Made by a program: the position numbers and the translations under genes. A DNA stretch of 64,000 bases from Galbibacter pacificus. GTDB lineage: Bacteria > Bacteroidota > Bacteroidia > Flavobacteriales > Flavobacteriaceae. Shown in pieces: positions 8,731 to 18,673 of this stretch (position 1 is its first letter; each line of letters opens with the position of its first letter). The stretch lies in contig NZ_JAQSVC010000003.1 in the NCBI RefSeq assembly GCF_029603165.1, positions 496,001 to 560,000 of the forward strand. Reading direction: 5' to 3'. Below the pieces are notes generated by a model. The model was given only the letters and a program-made list of their open reading frames with translations. It ran no database searches and was not told the DNA's origin.

Positions 8731-11127
8731 ATGATCAAGAATTATCTGAAAATAGCCTGGCGGAACCTATGGAAAAACAAATCCGTCTCTGCCATTCATA
8801 TTATCGGGCTTGTCGCCGGTATGACCTGTTGTCTTTTGATGCTCCTCTACATTCAACACGAGCTTAGTTATGATAAATTCCAGGAAAAAGGGGACCGAAT
8901 TGTCCGTGTTATTATGGAATATGGCAATGGAGACACTACCAATAAAGGAAATTTTACGGGCACCAAGGTACTATCAACATTTAAAAATAATTTCCCCGAG
9001 GTAGCAAATGGGGTTCGTATGTATAAAAACAAGAACATCGTTAAAATAGAAGACCATGTATATAAGGAGGATCGGTTTCTCTATGCGGATGCCGCTTTTT
9101 TCGACATTTTTTCATTCCCCTTGTTAAAAGGCGCTGCTAACGATGTATTGAATGCTCCCCATAAGGTAGTGCTTTCTGCAGCTACCGCACAACGGTATTT
9201 CGGAGATAAAAATCCGGTTGGCAGGACCATACAAGTTGGTGCTAACCAGACAAATTACACCGTTACGGGGGTAGCGGCGGACTGTCCGCCCAATTCCCAA
9301 ATCAGATTTGATATGCTTGCCTCCTTTTCAAGCCTCCCTGCTGCCAAGGTAGAAGAAACGTATTGGAGTGCCAATTACACCACTTATCTCCTGCTAAAAA
9401 ATCAAAATTCCATAGCGTCCCTTCAGCCTAAAATAGCACCTTTTATGAAAAGGGAATTAGCCTCCGAAGATGATGGAAACGGTTCTTATATCACTTATGA
9501 ACTAGAGCCTTATACCCGCGTACATTTATATTCCCCCTACGATGGATTTGAACCAAACAGCACTGTACAATACCTCTATATTTCCGGATGTGTTGCTTTG
9601 CTGATTCTCACGATTGCCTGCTTTACTTATATCAACCTGAGCACGGCGCGGTCACTGGAACGGGCCAAAGAAGTAGGCATCCGAAAAGTTGCAGGGGCAC
9701 AAAGACGGCAGCTCTTCTGGCAATTTATTAGTGAGTCCACGTTGGTTTCCGCTATTTCTTTGTTCCTGAGCGTCCTCCTTTTGTTAATACTACTCCCTGC
9801 TTTTAACGACCTTACTGGAAAAACCCTCTTATTTTCTGAAATGTTCCAACCTGAAATACTCGCCGCTATGTTGGGAATACTCCTATCTATTTCGTTCTTG
9901 GCAGGCAGCTATCCTGCTTTTGTACTCTCTGGTTTTAAATCAATTAAAGTCCTCAAGGGGGCATTTCACCGCTCTTCTTCAGGCAATTGGGTCAAAGGGT
10001 CCCTTATCGTGTTTCAATTTGGAATCTCTGTTTTTCTAATGATTGCCACCTTGATTATGCAAAATCAGCTACATTATATCCGAAACAAAGAACTGGGGTA
10101 CGATAGGGAGCATGTATTGACATTCCCTTTAGACAACAGGACGATGGCTAAAATAGCGCTCATCAAAAAGGAGTTTAAACAAAACCCAAATATTTTAGCG
10201 GTATCCAGATCAGCGGAATTACCTACGCGGATTAAAGGCGGTTATACCATGTGGACAAACCGTATGACCCCGGAGCAATACATTATGACTGCCGGGAATG
10301 TCGTAGACGATGAATTTGTAGCAGCCTGTGGTCTGCAGCTTATAGCGGGCAGCGGCCTGTCCAAGCAAGATATCCGGGATGTTTCGCATGCCGATTACGA
10401 TAAGAATTATTTTCACTTTATCATCAATCAATCGGCGGCAACCGCATTGGGATGGTCTCCCGAAGAAGCCATAGGAAAAAAGATGACCTTTAGCTACCGA
10501 AATGGGGAAGTCAAAGGCGTTATAAAAGATTTTCATTTTGCTTCGATGCATACCCCCATCAAGCCATTGGTCCTCTTTCCCGATACCTGGAGCCGTCACC
10601 TGATTGTTAAAACCTCAGGGAATGATCTAGCGGAAACCATCGCTTTTTTGGAAGACAAATGGCACAACATCATTCCATACCGCCCTTTTGAATATCAATT
10701 CATGGATGAATCGTTTGCCAAGCTTTACGCAAGTGAAATGCGTATGGGGAAGACCCTGGGCATATTTTCGGCCATGACTATTTTACTAGCCTGCTTAGGC
10801 CTGTTTGGTTTATCCGCTTACACCATTAAACAGCGCTCTAGGGAAATTGGGATACGAAGGGTTCTGGGAGCGTCCGCAACGGGCATTACCCGCCTATGCT
10901 CCATACAATTCGTAAAACTGGTCTTCTTGTCCTTTCTAATAGCCTCACCCCTGGCTTGGTGGATTATGAATGTATGGCTTCGCGGTTTTGTTTACCATAT
11001 AAATATCCAATGGTGGCCGATTGTCGCTACCGGAGTAGCCGCTGTTGCCATTACTGTAATCACGGTAAGCTTCCAATCTGTTAAAGCAGCGCTGGCCAAC
11101 CCTGTAAAGAGTTTACGAACCGAATAA
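8731..11127 (+). CDS. FtsX/MacB-family ABC permease, tandem copy 4
   Basis: A 798-residue permease of the array with coupling motifs KEVGIRKVAGAQRRQL and REIGIRRVLGASATGI. The first has an unusual alanine-glycine-alanine-glutamine turn. The DNA around its start, from about 50 bp inside the end of copy 3 through the first fifteen codons, is almost the same as the DNA around the start of copy 5 at 11148. That marks recent exchange or duplication at the gene junctions even though the coding middles differ. The predicted topology matches the other copies: one N-terminal helix, a large periplasmic domain, and three-helix FtsX bundles in each half. Confidence 0.92.
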   Translation: MIKNYLKIAWRNLWKNKSVSAIHIIGLVAGMTCCLLMLLYIQHELSYDKFQEKGDRIVRVIMEYGNGDTTNKGNFTGTKVLSTFKNNFPEVANGVRMYKNKNIVKIEDHVYKEDRFLYADAAFFDIFSFPLLKGAANDVLNAPHKVVLSAATAQRYFGDKNPVGRTIQVGANQTNYTVTGVAADCPPNSQIRFDMLASFSSLPAAKVEETYWSANYTTYLLLKNQNSIASLQPKIAPFMKRELASEDDGNGSYITYELEPYTRVHLYSPYDGFEPNSTVQYLYISGCVALLILTIACFTYINLSTARSLERAKEVGIRKVAGAQRRQLFWQFISESTLVSAISLFLSVLLLLILLPAFNDLTGKTLLFSEMFQPEILAAMLGILLSISFLAGSYPAFVLSGFKSIKVLKGAFHRSSSGNWVKGSLIVFQFGISVFLMIATLIMQNQLHYIRNKELGYDREHVLTFPLDNRTMAKIALIKKEFKQNPNILAVSRSAELPTRIKGGYTMWTNRMTPEQYIMTAGNVVDDEFVAACGLQLIAGSGLSKQDIRDVSHADYDKNYFHFIINQSAATALGWSPEEAIGKKMTFSYRNGEVKGVIKDFHFASMHTPIKPLVLFPDTWSRHLIVKTSGNDLAETIAFLEDKWHNIIPYRPFEYQFMDESFAKLYASEMRMGKTLGIFSAMTILLACLGLFGLSAYTIKQRSREIGIRRVLGASATGITRLCSIQFVKLVFLSFLIASPLAWWIMNVWLRGFVYHINIQWWPIVATGVAAVAITVITVSFQSVKAALANPVKSLRTE

Positions 11128-11147
11128 AACATCAAAAACAAAGCAGT

Positions 11148-13547
11148 ATGATCAAGAATTATCTGAAAATAGCCTGGCGGAACCTATGGAAGCGCAAAAC
11201 CCATTCCTTGATCTGTATTATCGGGTTGTCTTTGGGGTTAACCTCATGCCTTTTGATTGCTACGGTAGTGTTGAATGAACTGAGCTATGATCGAAATTGG
11301 TCAAAATCAAACAGGATTTACCGCTTAATTACAACGGATAAAAATTTCAATACAAAGACCGCATATGCACCCGTGCCGATCGCTCCGGAATTTAAACAAG
11401 ATTTTCCAGAACTTGAAAATTACTGCAGGATGGTTAGCCAGGAGGGCGCATTTAAATTCAATAAAACAGGGGAAACTTCCATTACGTATCTCAATGCCGA
11501 GGAAACGGTATGGGACCTCTTAAACTTTAAAGTGCTAAACGGAAATCCCAGCGTCTATAAAGAGGGCTATCCCAATTTAATTATTACGCAAAAATTAAAG
11601 GAGCAGTTTTTTCCAAACACCGATCCGGTGGGTCAGGTCATTAAAAGTGTCTCCAATTATGAAACAGCCAAAAATTACTTAATAACAGGCGTTATAGAAA
11701 CATTGCCCACAAATTCCTTTTTTCAATCAGAGGCGATCGTTGTGGAGAAATTAAATCCCGGCAATAATGTTTTAAATCCAAGGGGGGCAAGTACCTGGGC
11801 CCAACAATTTTTCCTGCTCCGTCATGATGCATCGCCCACGCAAGTCGCCAAGCAGTTAAACACCTGGTTTTACCAGAAAATGAAGGGCACGAGCTGGAAT
11901 CTGGAATTTTCCCTTCAGCCGTTACAAGAGGTGTATTTAAAATCCGAGGCCATCACTTCGCAAAAGACAAAGGGAAATTTAATGCACCTCCAGGTCCTCA
12001 GCGGGATTGCCATCTTACTACTTTTGATTGCCTGCATTAATTACGTTAACCTGACAACCGCCAGAATAGACGTCCGTGCCAAAGAAACCGGAGTTCGTAA
12101 AATTCTAGGTGCCGACAGAAAGGTGCTGTTTGTACAGTATCTGTGTGAATCTGTTTTGTTTTTTTTCATCAGTTTTTGTGCAAGCCTTGTGCTGTATCTG
12201 TTTTTATTACCGATCGTGGAATCTTTTATAGGGCATCCGCTTTCCATGAATTTATTGAATCACGCCCCTTCCGTTTATACGAGTGTCATTGCATTATTCC
12301 TGTTAAGTGTCATAACCGGAATATACCCTGCCATACTGCTTTCCAAACCGGATCCACATGTAACCGTCAGTAAAGGACATGAGGTAAAGAGAAGAAATGT
12401 GGTCTTTCAAAAAACATTGGTGATTTTGCAATTTGCCATTACTTCGGGGGTTTTGATTGCTTCCCTGACCGTTCATGAACAAATGAATTATTTATTCGGT
12501 AAAGATTTGGGCTATGAAGCGGAAAACTTAGTCAGGCTTGATTATACCGAATATGGCAGCAAGGCCGCATTTTTTAAAAATGAACTGCTACGAATACCGG
12601 AGGTGGAACAGGTCAGTATTTCCCGGTGGTACCTTCCCGAAAACGGTGGAACGGGCAGCATGGAAATGGAAGACCCCATGAATTCCAATAACAAAGTAAA
12701 GGTATGGTTTATAAACGGCGATAAGGATTTATCAAAGACCCTAAGATTACACCTTGTTCAAGGGCGAAATCTGGACGACCCTTCTCTTGGCGGCCCTTCG
12801 AATACTTCTGAAAATGATACCGTAGCAAATCCCATTGCTAATCCAATTTTAATAACACAATCTACCGCAAAGCGATTCGGGATTGCTGAATTGAATAAGC
12901 CCAATAAGCACTTGGATGCCATTCCGGTTGGCATTGTGAAGGACTTTCACAATCAATCGCTGAGAAGTCCGATGCTGCCAACGGTTATTTCCTTATCGAA
13001 AGATGCACATTCCGGGTATTTATTGATGCGATTATCTTCGGGGGCCTCTACGCGTGTCATCAATAAAGTCAAGGCTGCCTACCAAGAATTTTATCCCAAC
13101 AACAGTTTTAACCTCTCTTGGGTGAAAGACGGCTTGGAGAAAGAGTTCAGAGCGGAAGCAAAATTGCAAACCTTTATACAGGTCTTTGGAGGTATCATTA
13201 TCCTTTTATCCTGTCTGGGGCTTTTCGGTCTGATAATGTACATGGTTCAACACAGGGTTAAAGAAATAAGTGTACGAAAAGTACTGGGGGCATCCGTAAC
13301 CCAGATCTTAGTATTGCTTTCAAAAGAGGCAATCCTGCTAATTATTCTGGCCGTATTAGTTGCGGTTCCTGTGGTATGGTACGGATTGGATCAATGGCTC
13401 AGAGGCTATGTTTACCGTATCGATTTAAGCGGGAAAGTATTTGTTATTGGGAGTTTAATCATTGTATGCATCGCCATGATCACCATGAGCTTCCTTACCC
13501 TCAAGGCCGCTCTTGAAAAACCATCGCAAAACCTTAGAACCGAGTAA
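11148..13547 (+). CDS. FtsX/MacB-family ABC permease, tandem copy 5
   Basis: A 799-residue permease with motifs KETGVRKILGADRKVL and KEISVRKVLGASVTQI. The second periplasmic domain contains a polar insert rich in Asn, Ser and Thr (around 12790-12850, residues about 550-570) that I do not see in the neighbours. The start region is nearly identical in DNA to that of copy 4, with the same MIKNYLKIAWRNLWK beginning and the same 21-bp spacer from the gene before. It belongs to the same presumed transcript. The function is inner-membrane permease or mechanotransmission subunit; the substrate is unknown. Confidence 0.92.
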   Translation: MIKNYLKIAWRNLWKRKTHSLICIIGLSLGLTSCLLIATVVLNELSYDRNWSKSNRIYRLITTDKNFNTKTAYAPVPIAPEFKQDFPELENYCRMVSQEGAFKFNKTGETSITYLNAEETVWDLLNFKVLNGNPSVYKEGYPNLIITQKLKEQFFPNTDPVGQVIKSVSNYETAKNYLITGVIETLPTNSFFQSEAIVVEKLNPGNNVLNPRGASTWAQQFFLLRHDASPTQVAKQLNTWFYQKMKGTSWNLEFSLQPLQEVYLKSEAITSQKTKGNLMHLQVLSGIAILLLLIACINYVNLTTARIDVRAKETGVRKILGADRKVLFVQYLCESVLFFFISFCASLVLYLFLLPIVESFIGHPLSMNLLNHAPSVYTSVIALFLLSVITGIYPAILLSKPDPHVTVSKGHEVKRRNVVFQKTLVILQFAITSGVLIASLTVHEQMNYLFGKDLGYEAENLVRLDYTEYGSKAAFFKNELLRIPEVEQVSISRWYLPENGGTGSMEMEDPMNSNNKVKVWFINGDKDLSKTLRLHLVQGRNLDDPSLGGPSNTSENDTVANPIANPILITQSTAKRFGIAELNKPNKHLDAIPVGIVKDFHNQSLRSPMLPTVISLSKDAHSGYLLMRLSSGASTRVINKVKAAYQEFYPNNSFNLSWVKDGLEKEFRAEAKLQTFIQVFGGIIILLSCLGLFGLIMYMVQHRVKEISVRKVLGASVTQILVLLSKEAILLIILAVLVAVPVVWYGLDQWLRGYVYRIDLSGKVFVIGSLIIVCIAMITMSFLTLKAALEKPSQNLRTE

Positions 13548-13568
13548 AACATCAAAAAACGAAGCAGT

Positions 13569-15989
13569 ATGATCAAGAATTATCTTAAAATAGCCCTACG
13601 GAACCTCTGGAAAGATAAAACCTTTACCGGACTTAATATGTTAGGGCTTACTGTGGCCTTTACCGTAGCCATTTTATTAAGTGTATATGCCCTTTTCGAG
13701 CTTTCTTATGATCGCTTCCATGAAAATATCGACCGCATATATAATGTCTACACGACAGCGCAATCCCCTGACGGTCCCGAAGTGAGCACTGCCAAACCGA
13801 TTCCTTTTGCACTGGCACTTCAAAAAGAAGTACCGGGAGTTGAAAAAATCACCAAATATAATGGAGGCAATGTACTGGTAACTTACGGGGATAAACAGTT
13901 AAGGATGGAAGCCGCCTATGTAGATCCCGACTTTTTTTCCATTTTTAGTTTTCCGGTAATTAAAGGGAACGAGCAGCATTTAGTTGAAGATGAATCGAGC
14001 ATTGTTATTACCCAAAAAACGGCTAAAACCTTATTCGGGGAAGAAAATGCCTTGGGAAAAACGGTCAATATCCTACAGCAAGGACGGCAACGGCCTTATA
14101 CCATTTCATCCATTTTAGAAGACATTCCTACGCAAAGCACCATGCGGTTCCATTTGGCCTTAAACTTTAAAAATCAGTCCGATTTTGTATATGCCGATAA
14201 CCTAACTAATTGGGAAAAATCCAATCACAGGGTTTATCTAAAACTCTCCGAAGGGGTAAAACCATCGCAATTTGAAAAGGCCACCAGAAGTTTTACGGCA
14301 TTGCATCGTGAGAAGTTTATCAACGATCTTAAAAGGGACGGGGTGCTGCCCGATACGAATGGGCAATATATCCAACAACGGCTCTTACCTTATAAAGACA
14401 TCCATTTTGCAACCGAAAAAAACGGTACTGCCAGGACCAGCCGTTTATATCCCTATCTGGTTTTAGGCATTGCTTTTTTGATACTCTTTATTGCAAGTGC
14501 CAACTTTATTAATATGAGCATTGCCAAAAGTTCCGGACGGCTTCGGGAGATAGGGATGCGAAAAACCCTGGGGGCAAATAAGTTTCAGCTCTTCTTTCAA
14601 TTTTGGGGAGAGAGTGTCCTGATCTATTCGTTGGCTGTTCTCATGGGAATAGGGCTGGCCCATTTATTATGCGGACAGTTCCAAACCGTTTTTAGAACAG
14701 CTGCCTCATTCACTAATGTAATGGGCCCGTTGACCATTTTTGCCTTTTTTACAGGGGTTGTGGTAATTACCCTTATTGCCGGAGGTTATCCCGCTCTGTT
14801 CATGACCAAACTAGGCATCCTTCAGAGTTTGAAGGGAAAAATGGAGGCCTCCGGTAAAAACCGTTTGCGGGATGGCCTTTTGATAGTACAGTTCGGAATT
14901 ACCATTCTCCTTATCAGTGGTACCATGATCTTATGGGATCAACTGGAGTATATGCGGAGCAAAGATGTGGGCTTTAACAAAGAACAGGTCATTGCCTTTC
15001 CGCTAAACGGAAAAAGAGAAGATGCCCAAGCGATGCAGTTATTGCGAAATGAACTTGCCAATACCCCGGGGATTGTCAACATCACGGCATCCAATAATAT
15101 TTTAGGATTAGGGAAAGACGGCACATCTTCTACCAGCGCAATGGGGTTTGATTACAAAGGGCGCGGCGTGACTACCAATATCCTGATCGTAGATCATGAT
15201 TATACAGAAACCCTGGATTTGCAGATTTTAAAAGGGCGTTCTTTCAGCAGGGACCATAAAAGTGACAGTTTGGGACTGGTCATCAATCAGGCCATGGCAG
15301 ATGCGTTACAGGAAAAAGACCCCTTACGGGCACATATAATTCTCAATGACACCGTGCGTTATTCCGTAATCGGGGTGGTCAAGGACTTTAATTTCCAAGG
15401 TTTTGATAAAACCATTGCGCCCCTGACGCTGTTTCTTAACCCCAAATGGAACATGCGTAATGTGTATGTTAAAGTATCGGGCAGCAATCCTTTGCAATCC
15501 ATGGACCGAATAGAAAGAGCTTGGGCAAAAATTGAGCCCAATGCCGAATTCCTGGGCTCTTTTCTGGATGAAAATATAGACCGCACCCTCATAAAGGAAC
15601 GTTTGATGACCAAAATGATCGGTAGTGGTTCCATTCTAGCTGTCATTTTAAGCTGTGTGGGGCTGTTTGCCATGTCATTGCTCGTGGTCAATCAACGAAG
15701 GAAGGAAATCGGGATCCGAAAAGTCGTGGGAGCGAGTGTCGCTACAATTACCATCCTGTTGGGCAAGGAATTCTTAAAGTTGGTCGGGATAGCCTTTTTA
15801 ATTGCCGCCCCCCTAGCTTGGTGGTTTAGTTTTCAATGGTTACAAGGATACGTATACCGAATAGACCTAAGTGTTTTGACCTTCCTTTTTGCCGGTGGTA
15901 TTGTGTTGGTTATTGCCATTGCAACCATCGGCACTAAAACCATCGGAGCGGCCTTGCAAAACCCTGCAAAAAGTTTACGTACCGAATAA
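13569..15989 (+). CDS. FtsX/MacB-family ABC permease, tandem copy 6
   Basis: An 806-residue last member of the permease array. Motifs are REIGMRKTLGANKFQL and KEIGIRKVVGASVATI. The start region again repeats the junction sequence seen before copies 4 and 5. It ends SLRTE and is followed by a 75-bp gap, longer than the 11-28 bp gaps inside the array, before the second ATPase. That gap holds a small GC-rich hairpin (15990-16008) without a T-run. The second ATPase is nearest to this permease, so the two may form a dedicated pair, but that is inference. Confidence 0.92.
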   Translation: MIKNYLKIALRNLWKDKTFTGLNMLGLTVAFTVAILLSVYALFELSYDRFHENIDRIYNVYTTAQSPDGPEVSTAKPIPFALALQKEVPGVEKITKYNGGNVLVTYGDKQLRMEAAYVDPDFFSIFSFPVIKGNEQHLVEDESSIVITQKTAKTLFGEENALGKTVNILQQGRQRPYTISSILEDIPTQSTMRFHLALNFKNQSDFVYADNLTNWEKSNHRVYLKLSEGVKPSQFEKATRSFTALHREKFINDLKRDGVLPDTNGQYIQQRLLPYKDIHFATEKNGTARTSRLYPYLVLGIAFLILFIASANFINMSIAKSSGRLREIGMRKTLGANKFQLFFQFWGESVLIYSLAVLMGIGLAHLLCGQFQTVFRTAASFTNVMGPLTIFAFFTGVVVITLIAGGYPALFMTKLGILQSLKGKMEASGKNRLRDGLLIVQFGITILLISGTMILWDQLEYMRSKDVGFNKEQVIAFPLNGKREDAQAMQLLRNELANTPGIVNITASNNILGLGKDGTSSTSAMGFDYKGRGVTTNILIVDHDYTETLDLQILKGRSFSRDHKSDSLGLVINQAMADALQEKDPLRAHIILNDTVRYSVIGVVKDFNFQGFDKTIAPLTLFLNPKWNMRNVYVKVSGSNPLQSMDRIERAWAKIEPNAEFLGSFLDENIDRTLIKERLMTKMIGSGSILAVILSCVGLFAMSLLVVNQRRKEIGIRKVVGASVATITILLGKEFLKLVGIAFLIAAPLAWWFSFQWLQGYVYRIDLSVLTFLFAGGIVLVIAIATIGTKTIGAALQNPAKSLRTE

Positions 15990-16064
15990 GGGGCGTGGCA
16001 AAAGCCCCGGATACCGATAGCCGAAAGTCAAAACACCAATAACAACATTAAAATCAAATAAAAC

Positions 16065-16736
16065 ATGCTAATAGAACTTAAAAATATTTTTAAATGGGTA
16101 AACTCCGGGGGGAACCGTTTCTTTCTCTTGAAAGACATCAACCTCAAAATCGAGCAAGGCGCTTTTATTTCGGTCATGGGACCTTCCGGATCAGGAAAAT
16201 CCACCTTGCTTAATATCTTGGGAATGCTCGATACTTTCGATGAAGGGGATTATTATTTCAACGGGCAGCCCGTGCATCAATTAAAAGAAAAATACAGGTC
16301 GCGGTTATACAAGGAGCATATCGGTTTTGTTTTTCAGGCCTATCATTTAATCGACGAACTCACCGTTTATGAAAATATAGAAACCCCGTTACTTTATAAA
16401 AAAGTGAGTTCCCCTGAAAGGAAAGCACTGGTATCCGATATGTTGGACCGCTTTAATATCGTCGGAAAGAAAGATTTATTTCCTGCTCAATTAAGTGGCG
16501 GCCAACAGCAATTGGTAGGTGTTGCCCGGGCATTGATAAGCAAACCAAAACTTTTACTGGCCGACGAGCCCACCGGAAACCTTAATTCAAAACAAGGAGC
16601 GGAAATCATGGAACTTTTTAAACGGTTAAACCAAGAAGACGGTGTTACGGTCGTACAAGTAACACATTCCGAAAAAAATGCTGCTTACGGCTCGCAAATC
16701 CTTGAATTATTAGATGGAAGAATCATAAGCAAATAA
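16065..16736 (+). CDS. ABC transporter ATP-binding protein, MacB/LolD type, with altered signature residues
   Basis: Second ATPase of the locus, 223 residues. Walker A (GPSGSGKST), Q-loop (FVFQAYH), Walker B ([10 protein letters not shown]) and the H-loop His (VTHSEKN) are all present. Two positions differ from the first ATPase and from the family norm: the signature continues LSGGQQQLVGVARA, where Leu replaces the usual Arg, and the D-loop reads NLNS instead of NLDS. Such changes could lower ATPase activity or mark one partner of an asymmetric heterodimer. The gene lies between the last permease and the TolC-like gene on the same strand. Confidence 0.92.
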   Translation: MLIELKNIFKWVNSGGNRFFLLKDINLKIEQGAFISVMGPSGSGKSTLLNILGMLDTFDEGDYYFNGQPVHQLKEKYRSRLYKEHIGFVFQAYHLIDELTVYENIETPLLYKKVSSPERKALVSDMLDRFNIVGKKDLFPAQLSGGQQQLVGVARALISKPKLLLADEPTGNLNSKQGAEIMELFKRLNQEDGVTVVQVTHSEKNAAYGSQILELLDGRIISK

Positions 16737-16853
16737 CCAATTTGGGAACATACATTTTTCATTCGTTGTATGCGCTCATCTCATCGTACTTCTGTTGAAA
16801 CCCAACGGAAGAAGCATTTTTCATGCATTTATTTAAACAAAATAATAAAAATC

Positions 16854-18272
16854 ATGATAAACAAGCATATTATTTATATAGGCATCCTCATGGGCATTCA
16901 ACTGTATGCGCAAGAGAAGGTGCAAGCGCCCTTGACCTTGGAATATTGTATTGAAATGGCCTTGGATAATAACCTGGACTTAAAAAAATCAACGTTATCA
17001 AAAGATGCCTCACAGGTTAATTTCAACCAATCAAAAGCGGCCCTGTTGCCTACCTTGAATGCCAATTACAATCTAGGGGTTAGTAACGGGCGCAGTATTG
17101 ACCCCTATACCAATGATTATGTGGATCAAAAGTTAACCTTTTCCAATGCCGGACTGAACCTTAACTTTACCGTTTTTAACGGGTTTAGGCTTTTAAACAG
17201 CATCCGGCAAAGAAGATATAGTTTAAATGCCGCAGCAATGGAGGTAGCAGAACAAAGGCAAAATTTAATTTTGGAGGTAACCCTGACCTATCTTCAGATC
17301 TTAAACAACCGGGATTTGTTAACGTTGGCGAAATCCCGACTGGAAACTACCAGAAATCAATTAAAGCGATTGGAGTCCCTGTACGAAGAAGAATTCGGCA
17401 ACCCCGCCGATTATACCGATATGCAGGGGCAACTTGCTTTGGATATGACCAGTGTGATAAATGCCCGAAACAGCTTAAAAGAAGCCAAACTAAACCTATT
17501 TCAGTTATTAAATACCGCTATGGACACCGATGTTGATTTTGTTTCGATACCCGTTACCGACATCATTAAGGAATATCCGTATACCGCCGATGAAGTATTC
17601 TCCGATGCTTTGGCAAACATGGCGACCTTTAAAGCAAAACAATTTCGGTTAGATGCCGCCGAAAGTGGTATAAAAGCAGCAAGATCCGGCTACATTCCCA
17701 AAATCTCCCTATTCGGTCAGTTAAACACTAATTATTCAAGCGCTGCCCAGTTCTTTACGGAAACAGGTACTTCAATAGCAGAAACCGGCGGGTTCGTTAC
17801 CGTGAATGGTACCGACTATCCGGTACTGACGAATGAAACAATTTTTTTTGGAGAGGACATCCGTTATATGGATCAAATTAAAAATAATGTCTATACCTCT
17901 TTTGGGGTTGCCGTTACGATTCCGCTATTAAACGGATTTCAATCAAAAAATAACGTGGCCCTGGAAAAGATAAAGCTTGAAGCGGCTAAAATAGACCTGC
18001 AAAGCACCACACTTCAATTTAAAAATGCTATTGAGCAGGCGTATATAAAAATGGAATCGGCGCTCGAACGGTACCACATCTATAAAAAACAATCAGAGGC
18101 CTTTGATGAATCGTTTCGAATTAATGAAATCCGATTCAATAATGGAGTTTCCAATATCGTAGCCTACCTCACCAGTAAAAACAATATGGATAATGCCATG
18201 ATCAATTTATCCAATGCCAAATATGAATATTTATTAAGGGTTCGGGTATTGGAATATTACAGAGGCGTATGA
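16854..18272 (+). CDS. TolC-family outer-membrane efflux protein
   Basis: Outer-membrane exit duct for the adjacent ABC efflux system. The ATG at 16854 is preferred because it gives a clean signal peptide (MINKHIIYIGILMGIQLYAQ) and the mature part then opens with the TolC-type LTLEYCIEMALDNN segment. The ATG at 16770 would add 28 polar residues in front of the signal. The mature protein shows the two-fold OEP repeat with long coiled-coil helices (for example ALDMTSVINARNSLKEAKLN and, near the end, NNMDNAMINLSNAKYEY). The length of 472 residues is normal. It closes the operon-like run and is followed by a candidate terminator at 18342. Confidence 0.93.
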   Translation: MINKHIIYIGILMGIQLYAQEKVQAPLTLEYCIEMALDNNLDLKKSTLSKDASQVNFNQSKAALLPTLNANYNLGVSNGRSIDPYTNDYVDQKLTFSNAGLNLNFTVFNGFRLLNSIRQRRYSLNAAAMEVAEQRQNLILEVTLTYLQILNNRDLLTLAKSRLETTRNQLKRLESLYEEEFGNPADYTDMQGQLALDMTSVINARNSLKEAKLNLFQLLNTAMDTDVDFVSIPVTDIIKEYPYTADEVFSDALANMATFKAKQFRLDAAESGIKAARSGYIPKISLFGQLNTNYSSAAQFFTETGTSIAETGGFVTVNGTDYPVLTNETIFFGEDIRYMDQIKNNVYTSFGVAVTIPLLNGFQSKNNVALEKIKLEAAKIDLQSTTLQFKNAIEQAYIKMESALERYHIYKKQSEAFDESFRINEIRFNNGVSNIVAYLTSKNNMDNAMINLSNAKYEYLLRVRVLEYYRGV

Positions 18273-18341
18273 TGGTTAAATGTTCGCTAAACATTTAGTA
18301 TAACACGGCATAATCAAAGACCGATAAAGCCGTTTTTAAAG

Positions 18342-18384
18342 CGGATGATTTGGGGTGGCAGCACATTGGAAATCATCCGTTTTA
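18342..18384 (+). terminator. Candidate terminator after the efflux locus
   Basis: An inverted repeat, CGGATGATTT (18342-18351) and AAATCATCCG (18370-18379), is followed by TTTT. The stem can be extended outwards by A/T pairs. It lies 70 bp after the TolC stop and would end the long + strand transcript. The loop of 18 bases is longer than in a typical intrinsic terminator, so confidence is moderate. Confidence 0.5.
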
Positions 18385-18429
18385 AAAATGATAGGCAAGC
18401 GCCGATTGAGCGTCCCGTAAGTTTTGTTG

Positions 18430-18673
18430 TTAAACTTCCCATATCAAAACGGTATTACGAGGTAAAACAGACCGCTTTCTTAATTCTGTGTTCTGGAACC
18501 TGCCCTTGATTAGGTCTTTGACAAGACCCACCCATCGCGGTTCAATGGTATTTACTCCCATATTTTTGATTTTGTTTACAAAAGCCGGTGCCTTTCCTGC
18601 GTGGCTCGGGAAGTACAAAATAGACAGAACGCTCCTTGAAGTATGAGCGGTTTGGATTTTACTATCCCGGAGA
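18430..18673 (-). other. Unrecognised open-frame fragment downstream of the broken yoeB
   Basis: An open minus-strand frame covers this stretch and ends NTVLIWEV at 18430. It has no start of its own: the only Met lies inside the yoeB pseudogene in another frame. The reading (NKIKNMGVNTIEPRWVGLVK and so on) looks protein-like, but I do not recognise the family. It may be the 3' remnant of a gene lost when the accessory region decayed, or chance. Confidence 0.2.

Noticed and set aside
15990-16008. Hairpin GGGGC/GCCCC after the last permease as a terminator
   Set aside because: The stem is five pairs and there is no T-run; the following ATPase gene is most likely on the same transcript.
1-18272. 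The efflux locus as the export route for the lanthipeptide
   Set aside because: It lies outside the repeat-bounded element, differs in base composition and lacks a C39 peptidase; the cluster has its own exporter.
18304-18320. A tRNA 5' junction or left att site near GGCATAATCAAAGACC after the TolC gene
   Set aside because: It shares only CATAATCA with the anticodon loop; the flanks do not match either tRNA half or the 181-bp repeat.
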